DNA of 64,000 nucleotides from assembly GCF_003992255.1 (NCBI RefSeq), contig NZ_RQVA01000006.1, positions 55,221 to 119,220 of the forward strand. Direction: 5' to 3'. Of the stretch, positions 18,868 through 27,097 are shown piece by piece. The stretch is from F0422 sp003992255 (GTDB lineage: Bacteria > Bacillota > Negativicutes > Veillonellales > Veillonellaceae). The notes under the pieces were generated by a model. It had not been told where the DNA came from. It was given only the letters and a program-made list of their open reading frames with translations, and made no database searches. The translations under genes were made by a program, and so were the position numbers. How positions within the stretch are numbered: the first letter of the stretch is position 1; each line of letters starts with the position of its first letter.

Positions 18868-19380
18868 TTAATCATCATTTTCTTCCTTCAGCAATGTTCT
18901 TAGCACTGCTAATCGAGGATCTACCACAAAGGATTCACAAGAGCATGGTGAAACATTTTGATTTGCTCCGCAATGAACACACAATCCTTTGCAATCATCC
19001 TGACATAACACTTGAGAGGGCTCATTGATGATTAATGTTTCCCGAATGGTCTCCGTTAGATCGATTTCTTCCCCATCGAAAGAAATCACATCATCGTCTC
19101 CATAGGTGGAATGTGAAACACCAAAAGTCTCTTCAAATGGAACAGTATGGGTATAATTAGTATCGGTTAAGCATCTTGAGCACTCATAATGTCCATTTGT
19201 CGTAATCGTGCCATTCACCACATAATGTTGACCATCGTAACGAAGCTCACCACTAATGGTTATATCATGACGGCTCCAAGGAAAAGCAGATACGTCACCA
19301 AGATCATCCCCTGATGTCGTACATAGAAAAGGGACTATACGTCCAATCTGTTCTTTTGCTTGCTCTACTTGCAGTTTCAT
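18868..19380 (-). CDS. YceD/DUF177 family protein
   Basis: A 170-residue protein with the DUF177 arrangement: a beta-rich first half, CSRCLT near the middle, the acidic EEIDLTETIRETLIINEPSQVLCQDDCKGLC stretch (quoted in part: LTETIRETLIINEPSQVLC), and two further Cys pairs near the C-terminus (CVHCG, CSC). Family members are linked genetically to rRNA or ribosome assembly and almost always precede rpmF, as here (32-nt gap). Exact activity unknown. It is driven by a consensus promoter at 19401-19429. Confidence 0.9.
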   Translation of the reverse strand: MKLQVEQAKEQIGRIVPFLCTTSGDDLGDVSAFPWSRHDITISGELRYDGQHYVVNGTITTNGHYECSRCLTDTNYTHTVPFEETFGVSHSTYGDDDVISFDGEEIDLTETIRETLIINEPSQVLCQDDCKGLCVHCGANQNVSPCSCESFVVDPRLAVLRTLLKEENDD

Positions 19381-19400
19381 AATTTTACCTCGACTATACT

Positions 19401-19429
19401 ATTATAGCTACCTATACTATCTTTGTCAA
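19401..19429 (-). promoter_or_regulatory. consensus sigma-A promoter of the DUF177-rpmF operon
   Basis: TTGACA (19424-19429), exactly 17 bp, then TATAAT (19401-19406) on the minus strand; both hexamers are perfect matches, as suits a ribosomal protein operon. Confidence 0.88.
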
Positions 19430-19496
19430 ATACTAGCACTATATGTTGTTGATTTTCCTAAAAACTCATACAAGACTTAGCGCTGGCTTGTCATGT

Positions 19497-19525
19497 TAAA
19501 AAGAGCTCCCCTACTGGAGAGCCCT
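19497..19525 (-). terminator. intrinsic terminator of the rubredoxin gene
   Basis: Minus strand AGGGCTCTC and GGGGAGCTCT pair (two G-U pairs) over a short loop, then TTTTT. It starts about 35 bp after the rubredoxin stop. Confidence 0.75.
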
Positions 19526-19558
19526 TATGTATGTGGATTAATCTACCAAATAAATTAA

Positions 19559-19696
19559 TTACATTTCTTCGAATTGGTCTTTACCAACCCCACAAACTGG
19601 GCAAAGGTAATCAGCTGGTTGATCTTCGAATTTAACGCCTTCAACAGCTTCGTCATAAATCCAACCGCATACTACGCAAACGTATTTTTTATCCAT
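19559..19696 (-). CDS. rubredoxin
   Basis: A 45-residue protein read directly from the sequence. It has two CxxC pairs, CVVCG (Cys7 and Cys10) and CPVCG (Cys32 and Cys35), that hold one Fe, plus the conserved Tyr/Trp/Phe core (YVCVVCGWIYDEAVEG and FEDQPADYLCPVCG). At 45 residues it is slightly shorter than the usual 52-54. Rubredoxins carry single electrons in anaerobes, often to peroxide- or superoxide-reducing enzymes. It stands alone between its own promoter and terminator; the partner is not in the window. GGTGG precedes the ATG. Confidence 0.95.
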   Translation of the reverse strand: MDKKYVCVVCGWIYDEAVEGVKFEDQPADYLCPVCGVGKDQFEEM

Positions 19697-19750
19697 CGTG
19701 TGCACCACCTTTCGTACTAACTAGTTATCTCAGATACTTCATCTATAAAC

Positions 19751-19779
19751 AGTATACCACCACAATCGAAAACTTTCAA
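19751..19779 (-). promoter_or_regulatory. promoter of the rubredoxin gene
   Basis: TTGAAA (19774-19779), 17 bp, TATACT (19751-19756) on the minus strand, about 55 bp before the rubredoxin start. Confidence 0.7.
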
Positions 19780-19885
19780 TATATTCTCAATCTTTTTCTA
19801 TGTTATTTTTGTATACCTATTTGCAAACTACGCATAGTAACTGATTGGTACAACATATTGAATATCCTCAACGAATGCGTACATA

Positions 19886-20659
19886 TCACCAACGTCGACT
19901 GGCTCCACCGCCTCCGGAAGAGCCACCGCCGAATCCTCCGAAACCGCCTCCACCTGAACGTCCTGAATTACCTCCACCTCGTCCAGAAGCAAGTATCCAC
20001 AGCAAAGATTGTGTTAAGGTTCCTCCCAAGAATGCAAAATCAACAATGACCAATAAGAATATGCCCACACCTATCAAGAGAAGATCAAAAGTTGTCAACG
20101 GTACACTCTCTGTACCTGTATCAATTTGACTTCCATCAATGGATACGCCATATTCCTTGGCAGCCTCACCTACCAGCACTCGATAGGTAGCGACTATACC
20201 TTGACCTATGTGCCCCTTTTTAAACGCTGGGCTCGCATACTCGTCTAATATTTGGCCTGCCTTAGCATCATTGATAGCGCCTTCTAGCCCATAGCCAACT
20301 TCAATACGCATTTGTCTATCTTTCAAGGCTACTAAGAACAAAATACCATTATTAGTCTCTTTTTGACCTATCCCCCAGGAACGGAATACTCGATTCGCAT
20401 AGTCTGTTACATCTTCACCATCCAACGTAGGGACCACTAACACAGCTATTTGGGCTTTAGTCTTTTTCTCTAGTTCCAAGCCCATTTGATTCATAGTCTG
20501 AATTTCTTCTTTGCTTAGACTCTGTGTTTGATCTAATACATACCCATTCTTAGGGGGATGTGGCACATCTAAGGCAAAGACAGAAACACTAGCAACAAGC
20601 ATCCATATAGTTATTAATACACGGCTAATACTGACAGCCCATGTCCATCGTTTTGTCAT
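19886..20659 (-). CDS. TPM-domain membrane protein (YgcG family)
   Basis: The 257-residue protein has an N-terminal signal/anchor (about 8-30), a TPM (TLP18.3/Psb32/MOLO-1) domain (about 35-170, VLDQTQSLSKEEI, RSWGIGQKETNNGILFLVA, MRIEVGYGLEGAINDA), a C-terminal membrane segment (about 190-212) and a Gly/Ser-rich tail ending SRRW. TPM proteins with such tails occur widely beside LemA, as here (38-bp gap), but the role of the pair in bacteria is unsettled. The domain probably faces the periplasm. Confidence 0.88.
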   Translation of the reverse strand: MTKRWTWAVSISRVLITIWMLVASVSVFALDVPHPPKNGYVLDQTQSLSKEEIQTMNQMGLELEKKTKAQIAVLVVPTLDGEDVTDYANRVFRSWGIGQKETNNGILFLVALKDRQMRIEVGYGLEGAINDAKAGQILDEYASPAFKKGHIGQGIVATYRVLVGEAAKEYGVSIDGSQIDTGTESVPLTTFDLLLIGVGIFLLVIVDFAFLGGTLTQSLLWILASGRGGGNSGRSGGGGFGGFGGGSSGGGGASRRW

Positions 20660-20697
20660 TCTACCTCCCTAATAAGATAGCCAATCTATATACAGAA

Positions 20698-21252
20698 TTA
20701 AAACTGTACTTTAGGCGCACCTTGTGCATTTTGATCAGCTTCAAAGTATGGTTTTACTTGAAATCCCATAGAGCCAGCAATTAATGATGCTGGTAGTGTG
20801 CGAATCTTTAAATTATAAGCTTGTACACTACCATTATAATCTTTACGAGCTACGGCAATGCGATTTTCTGTACCTGCCAACTCATCTTGTAATGCTCTAA
20901 AATTTGCATCTGCTTTTAAGTTTGGATAGTTTTCTACTACAACTAGTAAACGACTCAAAGCACTACTTAACTCTTGATTTGCTTTTGCCGTTTCTTCCAC
21001 CGTCTTCGCACCACCTAGTTTAGCTCGTGCATCTGCTACTGCTTGGATGCTGTCCTTTTCATGCGATGCATAACCTTTTACAGTGTTTACCAAATTCGAA
21101 ATTAAATCAGAGCGTCGTTGCAATTGTGTTTGCACCTGTGCCCACTGACTATTCACCTGTTCTTCCGTTTGCACCAAGCCATTATAAGAACTAAAAATCC
21201 AAATTAAGATAACACCTAAAATACCAAAACCAATTATCCAAGACTTTTTCAT
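20698..21252 (-). CDS. lemA: LemA family protein
   Basis: A 184-residue protein with one N-terminal membrane segment (about 5-22) and the LemA helical domain: YNGLVQTEEQVNSQWAQVQTQLQRRSDLI, quoted by its ends YNGLVQTEEQVNSQW and QRRSDLISNLVNTVKGYA, then ENYPNLKADANFRALQDELAGTENRI (core ENYPNLKAD). It is a predicted long helical bundle outside the membrane. First gene of a two-gene unit with the TPM protein. Function uncharacterised. Confidence 0.92.
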   Translation of the reverse strand: MKKSWIIGFGILGVILIWIFSSYNGLVQTEEQVNSQWAQVQTQLQRRSDLISNLVNTVKGYASHEKDSIQAVADARAKLGGAKTVEETAKANQELSSALSRLLVVVENYPNLKADANFRALQDELAGTENRIAVARKDYNGSVQAYNLKIRTLPASLIAGSMGFQVKPYFEADQNAQGAPKVQF

Positions 21253-21556
21253 AAGCCCTCCTTTTCATGTCCTCGCATATAATAAGCTGCTACTCCTTGT
21301 TAGCACATTGTATCATATACGTGTCTACTTCCTAATCATTAACTAGTCGATATTATAATCACTTCATGCACCATTCCCCATAGAAAAGTAAACCACCATG
21401 TGTATGGAGTGTAGTACATGGAATTCTCTTATATTATACATTGTTTTATACATCTTTTATAGTAACTATATTTTTTCATTCTATTAGGCTATAATGAAAG
21501 CATGTTGAAATTCCCTGTGATTTCTTTTACAGAAACCACTCTATATAGGAGGTACT
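21253..21556. other. divergent intergenic region lemA / fabK
   Basis: This 304-bp region separates the minus-strand lemA unit from plus-strand fabK. It holds a TATAAT at 21490-21495 that would serve fabK, and AT-rich sequence. I see no RNA gene, operator palindrome or small reading frame with a ribosome site. Confidence 0.5.
21490..21495 (+). promoter_or_regulatory. -10 element of the fabK promoter
   Basis: TATAAT about 61 bp upstream of the fabK ATG. The -35 region at the right spacing (TATATT) is weak, so the assignment is tentative. Confidence 0.4.
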
Positions 21557-22495
21557 ATGAAAACTAGTTTAACAGAATTATTAGGTATTCAATACCCTAT
21601 TATCCAAGGTGCTATGGCTTGGACTTCAGAACATACATTAGCTGCTGCTGTAGCCAATGCTGGTGCTACCGGTGTTATCGCCACTGGCGGCCGCGATACG
21701 GAGTGGGTGCGCCAAGAAATTCGCCAATGCAAATCCTTAACTGATAAACCATTTGGTGTGAACCTGATGTTGATGGCACCAAACTTAGACGATATCTTAG
21801 CTGTCATAGTAGAAGAAAATCCTGCATTCGTAACATTAGGGGCCGGCAATCCTGTTCCTTTCATTGAACCATTACATGCAGCAGGCATTAAAGTTATCCC
21901 TGTGGTTCCAAATGTAAAACTAGCCAAACGAGTTGCTTCCGCAGGAGCTGATGCCATTATCATTGAAGGCCAAGAGGCTGGCGGTCATATCGGCACGCAA
22001 ACAACAATGGCCTTACTAGAAAATGTAGTTCCAGAAGTTACTATTCCTGTTGTCATTGCAGGTGGTATTGTCGATGGCCGTGGACTTGCTGCTGGTCTTA
22101 CAATGGGAGCTGCTGGCGTACAAATGGGCTCTCGCTTTATCTTGGCGGAAGAATGTAAAATGCATCAAAACTGTAAAGATGCGATCATTAATGCCACAGA
22201 TACTGATTCTACAGTAACGGGATTGACGTTCAATCATGGTGTACGTGGATTAAAAAGTGAATTTACCGCTCGCTATTTAGAAGCTGAATATAGTTGCGCT
22301 CCTAAAAGTGAGTTGACGGCTATGGCCATTGGCACTAACAAAAAAGCTGCTGTAGATGGCGACATAGTAGATGGTGTTGTGCAAGTAGGCCAAGGCTTAA
22401 ACCGATTGACTGCTATTGAACCTGCTAAAACAATTGTAGAATCCGTTGTGGCAGAAGCGAAAGAAGCGATTAAAAAAGCACAACAGTTTATCTAA
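21557..22495 (+). CDS. fabK: enoyl-ACP reductase II (FabK type, FMN-dependent)
   Basis: NAD(P)H/FMN-dependent last step of each fatty-acid elongation round. The 312-residue TIM barrel of the nitronate monooxygenase/FabK superfamily opens TELLGIQYPIIQGAMAW and has EGQEAGGHIG with His144 at the position of the catalytic His of pneumococcal FabK, then the phosphate-binding PVVIAGGIVDGRG and GVQMGSRFILAEE. These match FabK better than true nitronate monooxygenases, but the distinction rests on memory of the family. AGGAGG precedes the ATG. It is alone in its transcription unit or followed by the gamma-CA gene. Confidence 0.82.
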   Translation: MKTSLTELLGIQYPIIQGAMAWTSEHTLAAAVANAGATGVIATGGRDTEWVRQEIRQCKSLTDKPFGVNLMLMAPNLDDILAVIVEENPAFVTLGAGNPVPFIEPLHAAGIKVIPVVPNVKLAKRVASAGADAIIIEGQEAGGHIGTQTTMALLENVVPEVTIPVVIAGGIVDGRGLAAGLTMGAAGVQMGSRFILAEECKMHQNCKDAIINATDTDSTVTGLTFNHGVRGLKSEFTARYLEAEYSCAPKSELTAMAIGTNKKAAVDGDIVDGVVQVGQGLNRLTAIEPAKTIVESVVAEAKEAIKKAQQFI

Positions 22496-22543
22496 ACTTT
22501 TACAACTAATGACTAGTACAATACTGTCTAATACATGCACTAC

Positions 22544-22576
22544 ATCCTCTTGGCGAATGATCAAAGCCAAGGGGAT
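22544..22576 (+). other. hairpin between fabK and the gamma-CA gene
   Basis: ATCCTCTTGGC and GCCAAGGGGAT pair around a 10-nt loop. No T tract follows, so it is more likely an RNA-stability or processing hairpin than a terminator. Confidence 0.35.
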
Positions 22577-22621
22577 TCTCATACAGTACTAACTTCACAC
22601 AGTATTATATAGGAGGATAAC

Positions 22622-23170
22622 ATGTTACCATTCAAAGGAAAATATCCAAAATTAGACCCAAAAAGTCATGCTATGCCAGGTGCTGAACTAGCTGGCGATG
22701 TTGAATTAAAAGAATATGCCTCTGTATGGCAAAATGTGTCAGCTCGAGGTGATGTCAATAAAATTGTGGTAGGTCGTTACACTAATGTACAAGATAATTC
22801 TGTACTACATGTAGACGATGACCATGCTTGTATCCTTGGCGACTTTGTTACCATCGGCCACAGTGCCATCATCCACGCTTCCACGTTAGAAGACCACGTA
22901 CTAGTAGGTATGGGAGCTATTGTTCTTAGCCGTTGTCACATTGGTCGTGGCTCTATCATCGGCGCTGGTGCCCTTGTATTAGAAGGCACAGAAATCCCTC
23001 CACACTCTCTAGTAGTGGGTAGTCCTGCTAAAGTCATTCGTACCGATGAGAAAATGATAGAAAAAATCCACAACCAAGCTGTCAAATACAAAACATTGTG
23101 GACAAAAGAATATGGATTTTTACCAGATGCTGATGGCGAAGTATGGGATCCTAGCCAAACTATTGTTTAA
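22622..23170 (+). CDS. gamma carbonic anhydrase-like hexapeptide-repeat protein
   Basis: A 182-residue left-handed beta-helix protein of the PaaY/YrdA/CaiE type. Hexapeptide turns run from about residue 20 to 140 (ARGDVNKIVVGRYTNVQDNSVLHVD, quoted as VGRYTNVQDNSVLHVD, then GDFVTIGHSAIIHA and VLVGMGAIVLSRCHIGRGSIIGAG, quoted as GMGAIVLSRCHIGRGS). His residues at the expected metal positions (HVDDDH and GHSAIIH) are present. A short C-terminal helix follows. The family binds Zn or Fe, but many members lack carbonic anhydrase activity. AGGAGG precedes the ATG. Confidence 0.88.
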   Translation: MLPFKGKYPKLDPKSHAMPGAELAGDVELKEYASVWQNVSARGDVNKIVVGRYTNVQDNSVLHVDDDHACILGDFVTIGHSAIIHASTLEDHVLVGMGAIVLSRCHIGRGSIIGAGALVLEGTEIPPHSLVVGSPAKVIRTDEKMIEKIHNQAVKYKTLWTKEYGFLPDADGEVWDPSQTIV

Positions 23171-23181
23171 TAAAAAATATA

Positions 23182-23775
23182 TTAAAAACAAAACGATATG
23201 GCATAAGCCATATCGTTTTTTATATCATTTTTTCTTTTTTCAACAAAATAGATAATTGGTCCTACTATCAGCATGATGACCACTACAATTATTCGTATTG
23301 TTACGGTATCATCAGAAACTGTATCCACAGGTTCCTTTTTTACAGTACCACCTTCTTTAATTTTATCTTTATATTTTGCAAGTAAGATATTAGCAATGCC
23401 AGCATTTTGGGATCCCGATTCGATTTTTTCTCTTGGGTTGTTAGGAAAGTCTTGGTCCACTATTGCTTTGCCTGTTTTTCTGTCATACAACGTAACATGT
23501 TTAGATTGCACCCATGCTGCATCATAAATGTATAGATCAACTACAGAGTACTCTTTATCATTGTTAGGATCATCTAACTTTACTTCAATTTGAACCGTAG
23601 GAGGCAATGCATCTTTAGATCTAGGCGCTCCATACCCTTGTATAGTTTCTGAATTTATATAATATTTTATACCACTATCATCAGTACCCAAATAATCCCA
23701 ACTTGCATAAGACACACTTGAAGCTAAGAGAAATACTAACGCCAATATAATATTCTTCATCTTATCATGACTCAC
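23182..23775 (-). CDS. secreted or membrane-anchored protein of unknown function
   Basis: A 197-residue frame beginning at GTG (AGGA about 10 nt upstream) or, five codons in, at ATG (23760). From that ATG, KNIILALVFLLASSVSYA is a clear signal peptide. The mature part starts WDYLGTDDSGIKYYINSETI, a pattern that resembles small exported proteins of Negativicutes, and has many charged, beta-prone stretches. A hydrophobic segment at about 158-176 (IRIIVVVIMLIVGPIIYFV) is followed by lysines, suggesting a C-terminal anchor. The last 13 residues (IKNDMAYAISFCF) are encoded by the terminator palindrome. Function unknown. Confidence 0.7.
   Translation of the reverse strand: MSHDKMKNIILALVFLLASSVSYASWDYLGTDDSGIKYYINSETIQGYGAPRSKDALPPTVQIEVKLDDPNNDKEYSVVDLYIYDAAWVQSKHVTLYDRKTGKAIVDQDFPNNPREKIESGSQNAGIANILLAKYKDKIKEGGTVKKEPVDTVSDDTVTIRIIVVVIMLIVGPIIYFVEKRKNDIKNDMAYAISFCF
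23191..23220. terminator. bidirectional terminator
   Basis: AACGATATGGC and GCCATATCGTT form a perfect stem around ATAA, with T-rich flank after it in the plus direction (TTTTTTATAT). It ends the gamma-CA gene on the plus strand and overlaps the last codons of the minus-strand gene at 23182-23775. Confidence 0.85.
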
Positions 23776-23879
23776 TTTAACTACATCCTACCACATGTAA
23801 TGTGCATGCTACTTATTTAATAGTATCAATTCTTCTATATAACGTCAATATTCTTATTTCCCCAAAGCTATTATACAAA

Positions 23880-23915
23880 TACGGCTATTTGACTTATATC
23901 CATCAAATAGCCGTT
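23880..23915 (-). terminator. terminator after nrdG
   Basis: AACGGCTATTTGA and TCAAATAGCCGTAT pair around a 9-nt loop, followed on the minus strand by TTTGTATAA. It lies about 25 bp after the nrdG stop. Confidence 0.7.
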
Positions 23916-23938
23916 ATTGCTATACTACAATATACTGT

Positions 23939-24436
23939 TTATTCTAAGTACAACACAACCTTACCTTTCAGTAACGATGCTTGTATATCAATAATCCGCT
24001 GATTACTGCTCCCCCTAAATGCTAAGCCAGGATCTCGTAGCTCATCAACAAATTTCCCATCTACTAAGATATGGCACCGCTCTAATAATTGTCGTTTATG
24101 AGGGCAAGCCAAAATTTCTTCATAGGTATATCCCGAATAGACCCAAATTGGTTTGTCCGGGGCTACTTCTAAAACTCTATCCACGAGGGGAACTAATCCA
24201 TCCACATTTTGAAACGGTTCTCCTCCCAGTAAGGTTAATCCACTGCAACTAGGGGCTACTACATAGGACAACAATCGCTGTGTATCGTCTTCAGTCCATT
24301 CTTTTCCTGCAGAAAAATCTTGGTACTCTTCATTAAAGCAATTGTAGCAACAATGTGTGCAGCCTGTTACAAATAAAGATGTACGAATACCTTCACCATT
24401 GGCAATGTCATATTGTCTTAACTGTCCGTATCGCAT
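23939..24436 (-). CDS. nrdG: anaerobic ribonucleotide reductase activating protein
   Basis: Radical SAM activase that puts the glycyl radical on NrdD. The 165-residue protein has the CX3CX2C cluster motif at Cys26, Cys30 and Cys33 (CTHCCYNC), followed by the SAM-binding GGEPF motif (TLLGGEPFQN). The length fits NrdG. It begins 23 bp after nrdD and shares its transcript. Confidence 0.95.
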   Translation of the reverse strand: MRYGQLRQYDIANGEGIRTSLFVTGCTHCCYNCFNEEYQDFSAGKEWTEDDTQRLLSYVVAPSCSGLTLLGGEPFQNVDGLVPLVDRVLEVAPDKPIWVYSGYTYEEILACPHKRQLLERCHILVDGKFVDELRDPGLAFRGSSNQRIIDIQASLLKGKVVLYLE

Positions 24437-24459
24437 GGTACACCTTCTTTCAAAACAAG

Positions 24460-26610
24460 TTAGATATGCATAACCCTGTCTTTAATCTCTTTTGTCCGCC
24501 CTTCATTCCAGAAGTTTTCGCCTAGATAACCACAAGTTCTACGGATAACAGTCAAAGTGTCTCGATTTGTATTGTGGCACCGAGGACATTCCCATTGCAC
24601 TTGATCATTCACGATAATTTCCCCATCAAATCCACATTCATGACAGTAATCAGATTTTGTATTAAATTCTGCATAGGAAATTGTATCATAAATATACTGC
24701 ATCATCGTCAATAAGGCTGGAATATTGTTAGTCATATTAGGAATCTCAGCATAGGAAATACATCCACCTGTAGATAACTTTTGAAATTCAGATTCAAAGG
24801 CAAATTTATCAAATACATTGATTTCTTCACGTACATTCACATGATAACTATTCGTATAATAGCCTTTATCTGTAATATCAGGAATTTCTCCAAATCGAGC
24901 ACGATCAATAGAGGAGAATCGGTTAGTTAAGCTTTCAGCTGGCGTACCATATAAGGCAAAGCCGATGTTGTGTTTGCTACGCCATGTTTCCGTAGCCTTG
25001 TGCAAACGTTCCATTACTTTTTTAGCAAATGTATGTCCTTCTTCAGATGTATTAGAGTGACCTACGATCAGCTTTGTTGCTTCATATAAACCAATATAAC
25101 CTAAAGAAATCGTAGCATAGCCGCCTTCTAATAACGGGCGAATAGGAGCTCCCTTAGGTAGTCTAGCTATGGCACCATACTGCCAGTGAATTGGAGATAC
25201 ATCGCTTGTGACATCCTTTAATAATTCGTAACGGAATAATAATGCTTTTTCTGCCAACTCTAACCGTTTTTCTAAAATTTCAAAGAATGCCTCTTCTTTA
25301 CCTTGTGCTAAAATCCCAATTTGTGGCAAGTTGAGACTCACCACTCCAATATTAAAACGACCATTAAAGACATAGTCACCTTGGTCATTTTTCCAAGGGG
25401 ATAAGAATGAGCGACATCCCATAGGTGCAAACACATTACCTTCATAAATTTCTTTCATTTTCTTTGCAGAAATATAATCAGGATACATCCGTTTCGCTGT
25501 GCATTGTGCAGCTAATTCTGTTAAATAATAGTATTCACTAGTAGGGTGAACATTATGTTCATCCAACACATAAATCAATTTTGGAAAAGCTGGTGTAATA
25601 TATACATCCGACTCATTTTTAATGCCTTGAATCCGCTGTTTTAAAATCTCTTCATCAATCAAAGCAGCTTCTTTCGCTAGTTCACTGCGTGGATCAAAAT
25701 ACATAAATAGTGTGACAAAAGGAGCCTGTCCATTCGTAGTCATCAAAGTATTAATTTGATATTGGATCGTTTGGATACCATCTTTCACTTCTTTTTTTGT
25801 TCGATTCCAAGCAATTTCTTCTGCTTTTGTTACATCTGGCTCCATTCCATACACTTCTACTTGTTCTTGTAACGTTAGCTCCAAGTATTTTTCATAAGAT
25901 TTTCTCACATACGGCGCCAAAATGCGATCTATACCATTAATACTTTGTCCACCATATTGACCAGATGCCACTTGAGCAATAATTTGTGTTGTCACCGTAC
26001 ATGCCACTTGAAAAGACTTAGGTGTATCAATGCGTTTTCCATTAATGACCGTACCATTTGTCAACATATCTTCTAAGTTCACAAGACAGCAATTAAACAT
26101 CGGTTGAATGATATAATCCATATCATGGAAATGGATAGCCCCACTATCATGAGCTTGTACGATGTCAGTAGGAATCAACTTTCTACGAGCAATATCCTTG
26201 CTCACTTCCCCGGCAATTAGATCTCGTTGTGTAGACACAATGGATGCATCCTTATTAGAGTTCTCATCTAATACAGCCACATTCGATTTATTCAATAGGC
26301 CAAATACGTCTTTATCTGTGGTATTTTCTACACGTTTGAAAGCTTGTACAGCCTTATAATTTTCATAAGCTCGAGCAGTTGCTGGATTGTTATTTTCTAA
26401 CAATTTATAATAGACTTGTTCCTCTATGGCATAAATTGTCATATTTCTATCTATTTTTTGTGCATAGGCTTCGATTTCATTGGCAATTTGGAGGGCTAAG
26501 CCAGCTGTATAGACACCTGTACTACTATGCATCGCCTTTTCTATAGCAATGATAATTTTTTCTTTATCAAATGATGCTAAACTACCGTCACGTTTTATAA
26601 CCTGTGTCAT
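24460..26610 (-). CDS. nrdD: anaerobic (class III) ribonucleoside-triphosphate reductase
   Basis: Makes dNTPs without oxygen. The protein from the chosen ATG is 716 residues, with an N-terminal ATP-cone (VIKRDGSLASFDKEKIIIAIEKA, quoted as VIKRDGSLASFDKEKI), a ten-stranded barrel with the active-site region CCLVNLEDML, a C-terminal zinc site (CHECG and CPRC) and the glycyl-radical motif RTCGYLG near the end. The ATG at 26610 is preferred because GAGGAGG stands 8 nt before it; an upstream in-frame ATG at 26640 has no ribosome site. Upstream are NrdR-like boxes and a leader hairpin. Confidence 0.96.
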   Translation of the reverse strand: MTQVIKRDGSLASFDKEKIIIAIEKAMHSSTGVYTAGLALQIANEIEAYAQKIDRNMTIYAIEEQVYYKLLENNNPATARAYENYKAVQAFKRVENTTDKDVFGLLNKSNVAVLDENSNKDASIVSTQRDLIAGEVSKDIARRKLIPTDIVQAHDSGAIHFHDMDYIIQPMFNCCLVNLEDMLTNGTVINGKRIDTPKSFQVACTVTTQIIAQVASGQYGGQSINGIDRILAPYVRKSYEKYLELTLQEQVEVYGMEPDVTKAEEIAWNRTKKEVKDGIQTIQYQINTLMTTNGQAPFVTLFMYFDPRSELAKEAALIDEEILKQRIQGIKNESDVYITPAFPKLIYVLDEHNVHPTSEYYYLTELAAQCTAKRMYPDYISAKKMKEIYEGNVFAPMGCRSFLSPWKNDQGDYVFNGRFNIGVVSLNLPQIGILAQGKEEAFFEILEKRLELAEKALLFRYELLKDVTSDVSPIHWQYGAIARLPKGAPIRPLLEGGYATISLGYIGLYEATKLIVGHSNTSEEGHTFAKKVMERLHKATETWRSKHNIGFALYGTPAESLTNRFSSIDRARFGEIPDITDKGYYTNSYHVNVREEINVFDKFAFESEFQKLSTGGCISYAEIPNMTNNIPALLTMMQYIYDTISYAEFNTKSDYCHECGFDGEIIVNDQVQWECPRCHNTNRDTLTVIRRTCGYLGENFWNEGRTKEIKDRVMHI

Positions 26611-26774
26611 ACTAATTGCCTCCTCACTACCATATGCCATCTACTTTCTATCATCTGTAGGGCCTATTCTATATGTAGTAACAAAATATAATCTATACGT
26701 CTTAAAAAGATCGTCATATCAAAATAAAATTCACCTACTCTGTGAATGAGGAATGATACTTACATTCAGACATA

Positions 26775-26799
26775 CAAAAAGAGCAACCTTTGCTCTTTC
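26775..26799 (-). terminator. terminator-like hairpin in the nrdD leader
   Basis: On the minus strand AAAGAGCAA and TTGCTCTTT form a 9-bp stem with a 3-nt loop, followed by TTTTTG. It lies between the NrdR-like boxes and nrdD, about 165 bp before the start codon. It could be a transcription attenuator, or it could end an unrecognised short transcript if nrdD has a second promoter downstream. Confidence 0.55.
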
Positions 26800-26853
26800 T
26801 TTGTTACTACACATGTAGTTTGTTCTCTATGTTATATCTTTATAACTTTAGTG

Positions 26854-26899
26854 TACTATATATTGTAGTTATTTTCAATCTGCAATACAATATCATGTA
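26854..26899 (-). promoter_or_regulatory. paired NrdR-like boxes
   Basis: TACTATATATTGTA (26854-26867) and TACAATATCATGTA (26886-26899) are near-palindromes of the NrdR-box type (consensus close to ACAnTATATTGT). They start exactly 32 bp apart, three helical turns, the classic spacing of NrdR site pairs. A further TACAATATA lies at 26913. The 487-bp gap 26611-27097 holds otherwise only the leader hairpin and the bioY terminator. Confidence 0.7.
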
Positions 26900-27050
26900 T
26901 TACAATTAGATATACAATATACAGAGATAAATAATACTATATCCCATTAACCCCTAGTAATTCAAAGAGATTTCTTATATTTCATCTCGTATACAATACT
27001 ATCAAGCATTACAAATTGATATATGCCACAACTTCACCTATATGTCTGTA

Positions 27051-27086
27051 ATAAAATAACGACTATCTCTATAAGAGATAGTCGTT
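27051..27086 (-). terminator. terminator after bioY
   Basis: AACGACTATCTCT and AGAGATAGTCGTT form a 13-bp perfect stem with a 3-nt loop, followed by ATTTTATT on the minus strand. Confidence 0.85.
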
Positions 27087-27097
27087 ACATACATTCG

